From: Streptomyces barkulensis | GTDB taxonomy: Bacteria; Actinomycetota; Actinomycetes; Streptomycetales; Streptomycetaceae | Direction: 5' to 3' | NCBI RefSeq assembly: GCF_002843305.1 | Contig: NZ_PGSG01000110.1 | Coordinates: 62,001 to 126,000 of the forward strand | Length of the DNA stretch: 64,000 bases | Part shown: piece after piece, positions 1 to 8,354 of the stretch | How the letters are laid out: each line of letters starts with the position of its first letter | How positions within the stretch are numbered: position 1 is the stretch's first letter | Program-made: the position numbers and the translations under genes | The notes under the pieces: model-generated | What the model was told of the DNA's origin: nothing | Database searches by the model: none | The model's input: the letters and a program-made list of their open reading frames with translations, nothing else

Positions 1-785
1 GGCTCCAGGAGCAGTTGGTGATGATGCAGGAGTGGGTGCGCTCCACCGGAGCCCGGCTGGTCGTCGTCTTCGAGGGGCGCGACGCGGCGGGCAAGGGCGG
101 GGCCATCAAGCGCGTCACCGAGTACCTCAACCCGCGTGTGGCCCGCATCGTCGCCCTGCCCGCGCCCACCGAACGCCAGCGCACCCAGTGGTACTTCCAG
201 CGCTACGCCGAGCAGCTTCCGGCGGCCGGCGAGATCGTGCTGTTCGACCGCAGCTGGTACAACCGCGCGGGCGTGGAGCGTGTCATGGGGTTCTGCACGG
301 AGGAGGAGCACGCGCGCTTCCTGCGCCAGTGCCCCGTCTTCGAGCGGCTGCTGACCGAGGACGGCATCCTGCTGCGCAAGTACTGGTTCTCGGTGAGCGA
401 CGAGGAGCAGGAGAGGCGCTTCCGGTCGAGGCTGGAGGACCCCATGCGGCGCTGGAAGCTGTCCCCGATGGACCTGGAGTCCCGCGTCCGGTGGGAGGCG
501 TACTCGCGGGCCAAGGACGAGATGTTCGCCCACACCGACATCCCCGGGTCCCCCTGGTACGTCGTCGACGCGGACGACAAGCGGCGGGCGCGGATCAACA
601 TGATCGCCCATCTGCTGTCCGGCGTCCCCTACCGCGAGGTCGAGCCGCCGGAGCTGAGCCTGCCGCCCCGGCCGCCGTCCACCGGCTACCGGCGGCCGCC
701 GAGGGAGACGCAGACCCTTGTGCCCGACCACGCCGCGACCCTGGAGGGAGCCGGGACGGACGGGACGGAGGGGAGCGGCGGATAG
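1..785 (+). CDS. ppk2: Polyphosphate kinase 2 family protein, 5' end outside window
   Basis: PPK2 enzymes transfer phosphate between polyphosphate and nucleotides in the cytoplasm. The reading frame is open to the left edge (codons in phase with base 3), so the true start lies upstream; the first in-window candidates (TTG 15, GTG 18, ATG 21) fall inside the conserved N-terminal helix. The PPK2-type Walker A GRDAAGKGG is encoded at about 76-102. The second signature FDRSWYNRAGVE follows at about 244-279, and KYWFSVS, DPMRRWKLSP and WYVVDADDKRRARIN complete the family pattern. The C-terminal ~45 residues are Pro/Gly-rich and probably disordered. A strong hairpin terminator follows at 797-835. 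Whether it prefers ADP or AMP cannot be read from the sequence. Confidence 0.9.
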   Translation, partial: LQEQLVMMQEWVRSTGARLVVVFEGRDAAGKGGAIKRVTEYLNPRVARIVALPAPTERQRTQWYFQRYAEQLPAAGEIVLFDRSWYNRAGVERVMGFCTEEEHARFLRQCPVFERLLTEDGILLRKYWFSVSDEEQERRFRSRLEDPMRRWKLSPMDLESRVRWEAYSRAKDEMFAHTDIPGSPWYVVDADDKRRARINMIAHLLSGVPYREVEPPELSLPPRPPSTGYRRPPRETQTLVPDHAATLEGAGTDGTEGSGG

Positions 786-796
786 CCGCGCCCGTG

Positions 797-835
797 CCGT
801 GTGCCCGGCGTACGGGGGTCACGCCGGGCACACGG
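797..835 (+). terminator. Hairpin terminator after ppk2
   Basis: Perfect 15-bp arms (797-811 and 821-835) enclose a 9-nt loop, 11 bases after the ppk2 stop. There is no U-tract, as is usual in Streptomyces. Confidence 0.75.
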
Positions 836-1037
836 GGCCTGCCGGAGGCCACCCGCTTCCCGCGGGCTCCGATTGCGCGGTGCGCGGTCTCGCTCCGCTT
901 CTCCGCGTCCGGTGGCCGCCTCCGACGGCCACCATCAGGACACCACGGACGGGGCCGGGGCGGCAGGGCCGACGGTCCCCCGCCTCCGGGGCCGGCCGGC
1001 CCCGGAGGCGGGGCGGGAAGGTCCTACCCTTGGAAGC

Positions 1038-2144
1038 ATGAGCGGGGCCGCGGTCACCCTGTTCCTCTGCGGTGACGTGATGCTCGGCCGGGGCGTCGAC
1101 CAGGTTCTCCCGCACCCCGGTGATCCGGCGCTGCGCGAGGCGTACATCCGGGACGCCCGTTCCTACGTCGAGCTGGCCGAGGCGGCCGGCGGCCCGGTGC
1201 CCCGGCCGGCCGGTTTCGAGTGGCCCTGGGGCGAGGCGCTCGCGATGATCGACGAGGTCGCCCCCGACGCCCGGATCGTCAACCTGGAGACCGCCGTCAC
1301 GCGCGGCGGCGCGTTCGCGCCGGGCAAGGGCGTCCACTACCGGATGAGCCCCGCAAACCTCCCCTGCCTGTCGGCCGCCCGCCCCGACGTGTGCGTCCTG
1401 GCCAACAACCACGTCCTGGACTTCGGCCGCCTTGGCCTGGAGGAGACGCTCGACGCCCTGGCGGGCGCGGGAATCGCCACGGCGGGGGCGGGGCGGGACC
1501 TCGCCGCCGCGCGGCGGCCCGCGACCGTACCCCTGGAAAACGGGCGGCGGGTGGTGGCCCTGGCCTTCGGCATGCCCTCCAGCGGCATACCGCCGTCCTG
1601 GTCCGCCGGTCCCGGCCGGCCCGGCGTGGACGTCGTGGACGAACCCTCGCCGGCCGCCGCTGCCGCCGTGGCCGAGCGGATCCGCCGGGTCAGGCGGCCG
1701 GGGGACGTCGTGGTCGCCTCGGTCCACTGGGGGCCGAACTGGGGGTACGAGGTCTCCGGTGAGGAGGCCGGCTTCGCGCACGCCCTGATCGACGGCGGCG
1801 CGGACATCGTCCACGGCCACTCCTCGCACCACCCCCGTCCCCCGGAGGTGTACCGGGGAAGGCTCGTGCTGTACGGCTGCGGCGATCTGGTGAACGACTA
1901 CGAGGGCATCACCGGCTACGAGCGGTACCGGGACGACCTGCGGCTGCTGTACTTCGTCCGGCTGGAGCCGGACGGCCGGACGGCCGGTGTGCGGATGGTG
2001 CCGTTCCAGGCGCGGCGGATACGGCTGCGCCACGCCTCGCGGGAGGACGCCGAATGGCTGCGGGCGGTCCTGGACCGCGCCGGCCGCGGCCTCGGCTCGC
2101 GTGTCGACCGCGAGCCGGACGGGTCGCTCGCCCTGCGGTGGTGA
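1038..2144 (+). CDS. CapA family protein (metallophosphatase-fold)
   Basis: 368 residues. It matches the CapA/PgsA (PGA_cap) family, calcineurin-like-fold proteins first known from poly-gamma-glutamate capsule synthesis; many actinobacterial members have no assigned substrate. Visible motifs in order are GDVMLGR near residue 12, NLET, LANNHVLDFG, SVHWGPNWG and HGHSSHHP, whose Asp, Asn and His residues would form the metal site. ATG 1038 is chosen because it opens directly on the family's first strand, although the frame remains open upstream to 801. No signal peptide is visible, so a cytoplasmic location is likely. It stands alone, convergent with the LysE gene. Confidence 0.85.
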   Translation: MSGAAVTLFLCGDVMLGRGVDQVLPHPGDPALREAYIRDARSYVELAEAAGGPVPRPAGFEWPWGEALAMIDEVAPDARIVNLETAVTRGGAFAPGKGVHYRMSPANLPCLSAARPDVCVLANNHVLDFGRLGLEETLDALAGAGIATAGAGRDLAAARRPATVPLENGRRVVALAFGMPSSGIPPSWSAGPGRPGVDVVDEPSPAAAAAVAERIRRVRRPGDVVVASVHWGPNWGYEVSGEEAGFAHALIDGGADIVHGHSSHHPRPPEVYRGRLVLYGCGDLVNDYEGITGYERYRDDLRLLYFVRLEPDGRTAGVRMVPFQARRIRLRHASREDAEWLRAVLDRAGRGLGSRVDREPDGSLALRW

Positions 2145-2221
2145 CCCGCCGCACCGGCGCCTCTCGGCCCTCGGCCCCTCGGCCGCTCACGGCGTCGTCG
2201 CTCACGGCGTCCGTCGGCGCC

Positions 2222-2869
2222 TCAGGCCGTCCGCGCGGGGCGCGAGTCGTCGACGGCGAGGGTGACGGCCAGCACGCCGAGGACGGATCCCATGGCGTAC
2301 CGCTGGATCCTCAGCCAGGAGGGGTGCCGGGACAGGAGGGCCGCGATGGAGCCGGCGGCCAGGACGATGGCCAGGTTCACCGCCAGACTGACCGCCACCT
2401 GGACCGCACCGAGCGCGAACCCCTGGAGGAGGACGTGCCCGGCCCCCGGATCGACGAACTGGGGGATGAGCGAGAGGTACATGACCGCGATCTTCGGATT
2501 GAGCAGGTTCGTCGCCAGCCCCATGACGAACAGGCGGCGGGGCGGGTCGTGCGGAACGTCCCGCGGGGCGAAGACCGCCGCTCCCCCCGGCCGGAGGGCC
2601 TGCCAGGCGAGCCACGCCAGATACGCGGCTCCGGCGAGCTTCACCGTGGCGTACAGCCCGGGGACGGCCAGGAAGACGACCGACAGGCCCAGGTTCGCGG
2701 CCGTGAGGTAGACCAGGAAACCGAGGGCGACGCCGCCGAGCGACACGATTCCGGCGCGCCGCCCCTGGGCGATGCTCCGCGAGACGAGGTAGATCATGTT
2801 CGGCCCCGGGGTCAGGACCATCCCCAGGGAGACCACCGCGACGCCGAGCACCGCACCTGTTCCGAGCAT
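2222..2869 (-). CDS. LysE/RhtB family amino-acid exporter
   Basis: 215 residues. Integral membrane translocator of the LysE family, which exports amino acids or their derivatives. The N-terminal signature MVLTPGPNMIYLVSRS and the internal FVMGLATNLLNPKI are typical, and about six hydrophobic segments span the protein. The start is ATG at 2869; the longer open frame upstream is antisense to the MocR gene. It is divergent from a MocR-type regulator (3092) across a 222-bp region containing symmetric sequence, so that regulator probably controls it. The substrate cannot be inferred. Confidence 0.9.
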   Translation of the reverse strand: MLGTGAVLGVAVVSLGMVLTPGPNMIYLVSRSIAQGRRAGIVSLGGVALGFLVYLTAANLGLSVVFLAVPGLYATVKLAGAAYLAWLAWQALRPGGAAVFAPRDVPHDPPRRLFVMGLATNLLNPKIAVMYLSLIPQFVDPGAGHVLLQGFALGAVQVAVSLAVNLAIVLAAGSIAALLSRHPSWLRIQRYAMGSVLGVLAVTLAVDDSRPARTA

Positions 2870-2954
2870 GGCCTGTGTCCGCCTTTCCGGAGCCGGTCCG
2901 CGGCCGCCGGGCCGCCCGCGGGAAGTACCGCCCGTCGAGCGTATGTTCCGGCAT

Positions 2955-2992
2955 GCATCGATGCAATGCACTATATTGCTCTCGGTGCAATG
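2955..2992. promoter_or_regulatory. Candidate MocR operator/promoter region
   Basis: An unusually AT-rich patch lies between the divergent lysE and mocR genes. It contains the perfect palindrome GCATCGATGC (2955-2964), two direct copies of TGCAATG (2962-2968 and 2986-2992, 24 bp apart) and the inverted pair ATTGC/GCAAT (2975-2979 and 2987-2991). Direct repeats with roughly two-turn spacing fit MocR-type operators. TATAGT read on the minus strand (2975-2970) could be a -10 for lysE. Function is inferred from position and symmetry only. Confidence 0.5.
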
Positions 2993-3091
2993 ACGTGACC
3001 GGACGGCACCGGCGGCATCGGCTGGGGCGGTGGCGGCTGTGGCGGCTGTGGCGGTGGCGGACGAAGCGGAAGAGACCGGCGAGGGGGTCCT

Positions 3092-4426
3092 GTGGACGAC
3101 TACCGGCGGATCGCCGACGGCATGGCGGCCGACATCGCCGCCGGGCGGCTGCGGCCGGGCGACCGGCTGCCCACGCAGCGGGAGTTCGCCCGGCGGCGCG
3201 GCATCGCGGGCTCCACGGCCGCCCGGGTCTACCGCGAGCTGGCCCGCCGGGGCCTGACGGTCGGCGAGGTCGGCAGGGGGACCTTCGTCCGGGCCTCCGC
3301 CCGCACGGCGGACCCGGCGGTGGCCGAGCCGGCCGAGGGGCGCATCGATCTGGAGTTCAACCATCCCGTGGTGCCCGGGCAGTCGGCGCTCCTCGCGGCC
3401 GGGATCGCGCCGCTGCTGCGCCCGGACGTCCTGGAGGCCGCCACGCGCCCCGTCGGCCCCGCGGGCACGGCCGCCGCGCGGGGCGCCGCCGCCGGACTGC
3501 TGGCTCGGGGCGGCTGGCGGCCGGACCCGGACCGGGTGCTGTTCGCGGGGGGCGGGCGCCAGGCGATCGCGGCCGCGATCGCCGCGCTGGTCCCGCCGGG
3601 CGGGCGGCTGGGAGCCGAGGAGCTGACCTATCCGGTGCTGCGGTCCGTGGCGGGCCGGCTGGGGGTGGAGGTCGTCCCGCTGTCGGTGGACGGGGAAGGG
3701 GTGGTCCCGCAGGCCGTCGCCGAGGCTCACCGCGCCGCACCGCTGGCAGCCGTCTACCTCCAGCCCACCGTCCACAACCCGCTGGGCCTGGTGACGCCGC
3801 CGCGGCGGCTGGCGGAGCTGGCGGAGGTGCTCGGCCGGCTGGGCGTTGCCGTGATCGAGGACGCCGTCTGGGCCTTCCTCCGCGACGTGCCGCCGCTGGC
3901 CGCCCTGCTCCCGGAGCGCACGGTTCTGGTCGACAGCCTCTCCAAGCGTCTGGCCCCCGGGCTGACCGCGGGGTATGCCGTCGCCCCGCACGCCCTCGTG
4001 CCCGCCGTCGCCGCGGCGCTGCGCTCCGGGGGGTGGGGGCCCGCGCGCTTCGCCCTGGACGCGGCGGGGCGCTGGTGGGCCGAGGGGGCGGTGGACGAGA
4101 TCGTGCGGGCCAAACGGCGGGACGCCTCCGCCCGCCGGGAGATCGCCGCCCGCCGACTGGAGGGCTTCGCGGTCGGCGGCGACCCGTCCTCGTACTTCTG
4201 CTGGTGGGAGCTGCCGCCTCCGTGGCGGGCCGACACCTTCGTCGCGGCCGCCGCCCGGCACGGCATCGCGGTCACCCCGTCGGCCGCGTTCGCCGCCGAC
4301 GGGCTCCGGGCCCCCCACGCCGTACGCCTCGCCCTCGCCTCGCCGCCGCCGGACGTCCTCGCCCGCGCGCTGGACACCCTCGCCGCCCTCGCCCGCTCGG
4401 GGCCGGAGCAGGCCTGCGCCGAGTGA
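3092..4426 (+). CDS. MocR-type GntR regulator with aminotransferase-like domain
   Basis: 444 residues. The N-terminal winged helix (residues ~1-70, with LPTQREFARRRGIAGSTAARVYREL) is followed by a fold-type I aminotransferase-like domain (residues ~95-440). The PLP-binding lysine is probably K285 in SLSKRLAPG. MocR proteins bind PLP and usually control vitamin B6 or amino-acid metabolism and transport genes. GTG 3092 has a purine-rich GAGGGGG stretch upstream. Its divergent partner is a LysE exporter, so amino-acid efflux is the likely target. Confidence 0.88.
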   Translation: MDDYRRIADGMAADIAAGRLRPGDRLPTQREFARRRGIAGSTAARVYRELARRGLTVGEVGRGTFVRASARTADPAVAEPAEGRIDLEFNHPVVPGQSALLAAGIAPLLRPDVLEAATRPVGPAGTAAARGAAAGLLARGGWRPDPDRVLFAGGGRQAIAAAIAALVPPGGRLGAEELTYPVLRSVAGRLGVEVVPLSVDGEGVVPQAVAEAHRAAPLAAVYLQPTVHNPLGLVTPPRRLAELAEVLGRLGVAVIEDAVWAFLRDVPPLAALLPERTVLVDSLSKRLAPGLTAGYAVAPHALVPAVAAALRSGGWGPARFALDAAGRWWAEGAVDEIVRAKRRDASARREIAARRLEGFAVGGDPSSYFCWWELPPPWRADTFVAAAARHGIAVTPSAAFAADGLRAPHAVRLALASPPPDVLARALDTLAALARSGPEQACAE

Positions 4427-4580
4427 CCTTACGCGGACGCGGGCCCTTACGGGGCAATGTGGGCGGCGGCCACCGGCGCGCAGGTGAACCTGTGGCTCCG
4501 GCATGTTCGAGTGATCTGCGTCACGCCCTACGGTGCAGGCATTGATTGTCAGGTCCCTTTCAGGCGTAAGGACCCCCCTC

Positions 4581-5786
4581 ATGAGAACCATGAACCTCCT
4601 GCGCCGCGCGGGCGTGCTGCTGGGCACGCTCGCGCTGGCGTTCACCGGGCTGTCCGCCGCCCCGGCGGCGGCCGCCGGCCTCGAGCGCGTCACCGGCTTC
4701 GGTTCCAACCCGGGCGCGCTGACCATGTACCGCTACGTCCCCGACGACCTGCCGGCCGGTGCCCCGGTCGTCCTCGTCCTGCACGGCTGCACCCAGGACG
4801 CGCCCGGCTTCGTGACGACCTACGGCTGGCGCGCGTACGCCGACAGCCGGGGCTTCGCGCTCGTCGCCGCCCAGCAGGAGACGGCCAACAACAGCTCCCG
4901 CTGCTTCAACTGGTTCCAGAGCGGCGACACCTCGCGCGGGCGGGGCGAGGCGCTGTCGCTGCGTCAGATGGCCGGCCACACCGTGAGCGCGGTGGGGGCC
5001 GACCCGTCCCGGGTGTACGTCGCCGGGTTCTCCGGCGGCGGCGCGATGGCGGCGAGCGTGCTCGCCGCCTACCCGGACGTGTTCGCGGGAGGCGCCGTGC
5101 TGGCCGGCGTGCCGCACGGCTGCGCCACCGGCATGGTCGGGGCGTTCGGCTGCATGAACCCGGGCGTCACGAAGACCGCCGCCCAGTGGGGCGATCTGGT
5201 CCGCGCCCAGAACCCGGGATACGGCGGCCCATGGCCGTCGGTCGCGATCTGGCACGGCGCCTCCGACACCACGGTCGCCCCGGCGAACGCGGACGAGCTG
5301 GTGAAGCAGTGGACGAACACGCACGGCACGGATGCCACCGCGGACGGCTCGGCCTCGCTGCCCGGAGGGGTGACGCGGAAGGACTACGACTCCTCCGCGG
5401 GCACCGTCGTGCGCGACTACCGCGTCACCGGCATGGGGCACGCCGTCCCGGTGCGCCCGTCGGAGGGCTGCGGAACGACCGGCGCGTACACCGCCGACCT
5501 GATGTGCTCGACGGCGTACATCACCGCCGACTGGGGCCTGGGCGACACCGACCCCGGCGACCCCGGCGACCCGGGCGACCCCGGCGACCCGGGCGACCCG
5601 GGGACGCCCGCCTGCTTCACGGCGAGCAACTACACCCATGTGCAGCAGGGACGCGCCACCGTCCGCTACGGCTACACCTACGCGGTCGGCTCCGGCGACG
5701 CGCTCGGGCTGTGGAACGTCTACACCGTCACCTCCCTCGCCGAGACCGAGCCCGGCTGGTACGAGCGGACGGCCTCCTGCGGCTGA
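4581..5786 (+). CDS. Secreted PHB-depolymerase-type esterase with C-terminal binding domain
   Basis: 401 residues. An extracellular alpha/beta-hydrolase of the PHB depolymerase/feruloyl-acetylxylan esterase family. It has a signal peptide ending near AAPAAAAG (residues ~1-34), an oxyanion segment LHGCTQ, the nucleophile elbow GFSGGGA (Ser151), and downstream Asp and His (GASDTT, GMGHAVP). A Gly-Asp-Pro linker of six tandem DPG units (residues 324-341) joins a ~57-residue Cys-containing C-terminal domain that resembles the substrate-binding domain of such depolymerases. ATG 4581 is preferred over the upstream TTG 4533 because the signal peptide starts there. The polymer acted on is not resolvable. 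Confidence 0.85.
   Translation: MRTMNLLRRAGVLLGTLALAFTGLSAAPAAAAGLERVTGFGSNPGALTMYRYVPDDLPAGAPVVLVLHGCTQDAPGFVTTYGWRAYADSRGFALVAAQQETANNSSRCFNWFQSGDTSRGRGEALSLRQMAGHTVSAVGADPSRVYVAGFSGGGAMAASVLAAYPDVFAGGAVLAGVPHGCATGMVGAFGCMNPGVTKTAAQWGDLVRAQNPGYGGPWPSVAIWHGASDTTVAPANADELVKQWTNTHGTDATADGSASLPGGVTRKDYDSSAGTVVRDYRVTGMGHAVPVRPSEGCGTTGAYTADLMCSTAYITADWGLGDTDPGDPGDPGDPGDPGDPGTPACFTASNYTHVQQGRATVRYGYTYAVGSGDALGLWNVYTVTSLAETEPGWYERTASCG
5550..5603 (+). repeat. 9-bp tandem repeats encoding a DPG linker
   Basis: Six 9-bp units (GAC CCN GGN) encode the inter-domain linker of the secreted esterase. Copy number may vary by slippage. Confidence 0.85.
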
Positions 5787-5814
5787 GCTGTCCGTCGCGG
5801 CCCGCCGCCCGGAG

Positions 5815-5847
5815 CCGTACGCCCCCGGCCCGCCCGGGGGCGTACGG
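5815..5847 (+). terminator. Hairpin terminator after the esterase gene
   Basis: Perfect 14-bp arms (5815-5828 and 5834-5847) with a 5-nt loop, 29 bases after the stop codon. Confidence 0.7.
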
Positions 5848-5986
5848 CGCGCCGTACGGCCGGCGCACCGCTCCCCAACAGCCGGTGAACACTCGCCGGA
5901 AGCCGGACACGCCACTTCGCCGGAGCCCGGCCCGCTCGTATGTTTGACGGCCCTTCACCATGTTCTCCACGGGGGGCGGACAGGCC

Positions 5987-7588
5987 ATGGACATGCTTCG
6001 GTGGGAAGTCGTTCTCGCGGTGCTCGGTGTGCTCGTGCCGATCGTCGCCGCGCTCTACGAGTTCGTCTTCGTCGGACGCAAGCGACTGGGCTACCGGGTG
6101 CAGATGGACACCACCGCCACCGACGCCGTCCACGCCCAGTTCGCGGGGGTCCAGTACGCGGGGGCGCTGCAGCAGTTGCAGGACGGCGACGGCACCCGGC
6201 TGGTGGACCCGTCCTTCGTCCTGCTGCGAGTGGAGAACAGCGGCGCGACCCACATCGACATCGACGACTACGCCGTCCTCCCCGACGACAGGGTCGGTGT
6301 CCGGGTCGAGTTCCCCGGGCGCAGGGTCGCCGGGATGGTGGTGACCGAGCTCAGCGACGACTTCCTGCGCCCCTGCTTCAGCGACGACTCGGGTCTGAGC
6401 GTGCGCGACGGCGTCATCGAACTCCCCAAGGTGCCGCTCAACCGCTCCGCCCACTACAAGGTCCTGGCCGCCCTGGAGCGCACCGGCGGTGCGGGGGCCG
6501 GCGCGGACCCGCAGGCGCCGTTCGAGCCGCCCAGGGTCATAGGCGGGATCAAGGGCGGTGTGGGCAACGGCGGCATACAGGAGACCAGGAGCCAGACCGG
6601 GACGCCCTGGCGGGCCGTCGCGCTGGTCTGCTTCCTGGTCCTGGTCATCCTCGGGCAACTCGCCTTCTCCGTGCTCGGCCGCGACGACACCGCGGCGCCG
6701 CTGGACTGCGCCGGCGGCAAGCTCACCCTCACCGGGTCCACGGCCTTCGAACCCGTGCTGCGGGAGGCCGCGGAGGCGTACCGGGAGACCTGCGGCGAGC
6801 AGGACGTGACGTTCCACCACGACTACCGGGGCAGCAAGGGGGGCCTGGAGGCGCTGATGAGTGAGAGCAAGGGGAGGAACACCCGGATACTGGCGTTCAC
6901 CGACGGGGCCAAGCGGGACGACCAGCCGCTGCTGCTGCCGCGTCCGGTGGCCTTCACCCTCTTCACTCTCGTGATCCACGAGGACGCCGGGGTCCAGGAC
7001 CTCACGCTGGAGCAGATCGGGGACCTGTACGGCGGGAGGATCACCAACTGGAAGGAGGTGGGAGGAGCGGACCTGCCCGTCCGTCTGGTGAGCCGACTGA
7101 GCAACTCCGGTACCCGCGGCGTCTTCGAGGAGCGGATCTTCAGCGGATCGCGGAACCTCGCGCGCACCTCCGACGACTGCCTCACCCTGCTGCCCGGCAC
7201 GCCGCGCGGCCCGCTCAACTGCGAGCGGGGCTCCACCACCGAGGTGCTGGACGAGGTGGCGCAGACGCCCGGAGCCATCGGCTACAGCGGCCTCGACGAG
7301 GCGTCCGGCCGGAAGGACCTGCGGCTGGTGCGCATCGGCGGACAGCGGGCCACACTGGAGGCGGCCGACCACGGGGTCTACCCGTTCTGGGAGACGGAGT
7401 ACGCCTACACCTACGGCGAGCCCCCCGCCAGGTCCCTGGCCGCCGGCTTCCTGCGCTATCTGACGAACGAGGTCGGCAGGGACATCGTGCGCTCCCGCGG
7501 CCACCGCCCCTGCACCGAGCTGCAGAACCCGGTGCTGTGCCGCCCCGAGCCGCGGCGGCCGGGGGCGGGGGAGGGCGCCGGCGGATGA
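5987..7588 (+). CDS. Membrane-anchored PstS-like substrate-binding protein
   Basis: 533 residues. The topology is unusual: an N-terminal membrane segment (residues ~5-24), a ~180-residue domain, a second membrane segment (~210-230, AVALVCFLVLVILGQL), then a C-terminal periplasmic-binding fold starting LTLTGSTAFEPVL, which resembles the phosphate-binding PstS family (GSTA loop). No pst permease or ATPase gene is adjacent, so a sensing or scaffolding role is as likely as transport. ATG 5987 is chosen over ATG 5960 because a strong GGGGGGCGGA stretch precedes it at the right spacing. The first domain was not recognised. Confidence 0.75.
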   Translation: MDMLRWEVVLAVLGVLVPIVAALYEFVFVGRKRLGYRVQMDTTATDAVHAQFAGVQYAGALQQLQDGDGTRLVDPSFVLLRVENSGATHIDIDDYAVLPDDRVGVRVEFPGRRVAGMVVTELSDDFLRPCFSDDSGLSVRDGVIELPKVPLNRSAHYKVLAALERTGGAGAGADPQAPFEPPRVIGGIKGGVGNGGIQETRSQTGTPWRAVALVCFLVLVILGQLAFSVLGRDDTAAPLDCAGGKLTLTGSTAFEPVLREAAEAYRETCGEQDVTFHHDYRGSKGGLEALMSESKGRNTRILAFTDGAKRDDQPLLLPRPVAFTLFTLVIHEDAGVQDLTLEQIGDLYGGRITNWKEVGGADLPVRLVSRLSNSGTRGVFEERIFSGSRNLARTSDDCLTLLPGTPRGPLNCERGSTTEVLDEVAQTPGAIGYSGLDEASGRKDLRLVRIGGQRATLEAADHGVYPFWETEYAYTYGEPPARSLAAGFLRYLTNEVGRDIVRSRGHRPCTELQNPVLCRPEPRRPGAGEGAGG

Positions 7589-7743
7589 CCGCCGCCGCGC
7601 CCCGGTGCGGACGTGAGCGCCACCGCCCGGACGTGCGGCTCCGGGCGGCGGCCCCCGGGAACCTCTGGTATGCCTTGAATGCCGCGAAATTCTCGAATGT
7701 CGTGGATACCGCTCGAATCGGACGAGGCGAACTGGAGATCATC

Positions 7744-8307
7744 GTGTCCGAACGCAACACGCTCGCTCGCAGCCTGCACGACCTGGGGATGGGCGCATGG
7801 TTCGGCGGCTCCCTGATGGGCGCCGTGGGTCTGAACGGCGTCGCCAGGGAGTGGGAGGACGCCGCGGCCGGCGACAGGATCGCGAGCACCGGATGGGCGA
7901 AGTGGACGCCGGTCAACGGGCTGGCCATCGCCGCCCACCTCGCGGGCGCCGCCTCCCTGCTGGCGTCCAACATGTACCGCGTGGAGCACCAGCGGGGAGT
8001 GGGGGCCTCCTCGGCGATCAAGACCGTCCTGACCGGCGCGGCCCTGGCGGCGACCGCCTACAGCCGCGCCATGGGCAAGAAGCTGGAGATGGCCACCTCC
8101 ACCGACCCGGACAAGGCGGCCGGGTCCCAGCACCACCCGGCCTCCATGGAGGACGCCGAGCGGCAGCTGCGCTGGGCCCAGTGGAGCATCCCCGTCCTGA
8201 CCGGCGCGCTCACAGTCGTCAGCGCGCTCCAGGGCGAGCAGCAGAAGCCGGTCGAGCAGAAGGCGGGCATGATGCGCAAGGCCACCGCCCGCCTGGGCAT
8301 GGGCTGA
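7744..8307 (+). CDS. Conserved small membrane protein, function unknown
   Basis: 187 residues. GTG 7744 follows GGAG at 7734-7737. Two or three hydrophobic stretches are visible (AWFGGSLMGAVGL, LAIAAHLAGAASLLASN, VLTGAALAATAYS, and IPVLTGALTVVSAL near the C-terminus), so it is probably membrane-embedded. Related proteins with an NTLARSLHDLG-like opening are common in actinomycetes, but I know of no established function. The frame is open upstream into the preceding gene, but that part looks non-coding. The ~80 bases before the start are less GC-rich than the surroundings and probably hold the promoter. Confidence 0.7.
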   Translation: MSERNTLARSLHDLGMGAWFGGSLMGAVGLNGVAREWEDAAAGDRIASTGWAKWTPVNGLAIAAHLAGAASLLASNMYRVEHQRGVGASSAIKTVLTGAALAATAYSRAMGKKLEMATSTDPDKAAGSQHHPASMEDAERQLRWAQWSIPVLTGALTVVSALQGEQQKPVEQKAGMMRKATARLGMG

Positions 8308-8354
8308 TACCGGACACCGAGTACCGGGTACCGGGTGCCGGACCGAACGGTGCG

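Noticed and set aside
801-1037. N-terminal extension of the CapA gene from 801
   Set aside because: Includes the ppk2 terminator and non-coding-like sequence; ATG 1038 starts on the conserved strand.
2222-4726. 834-residue minus-strand open frame covering lysE and the MocR gene
   Set aside because: Only its last 215 codons (lysE) look like protein; the rest is antisense of the MocR gene.
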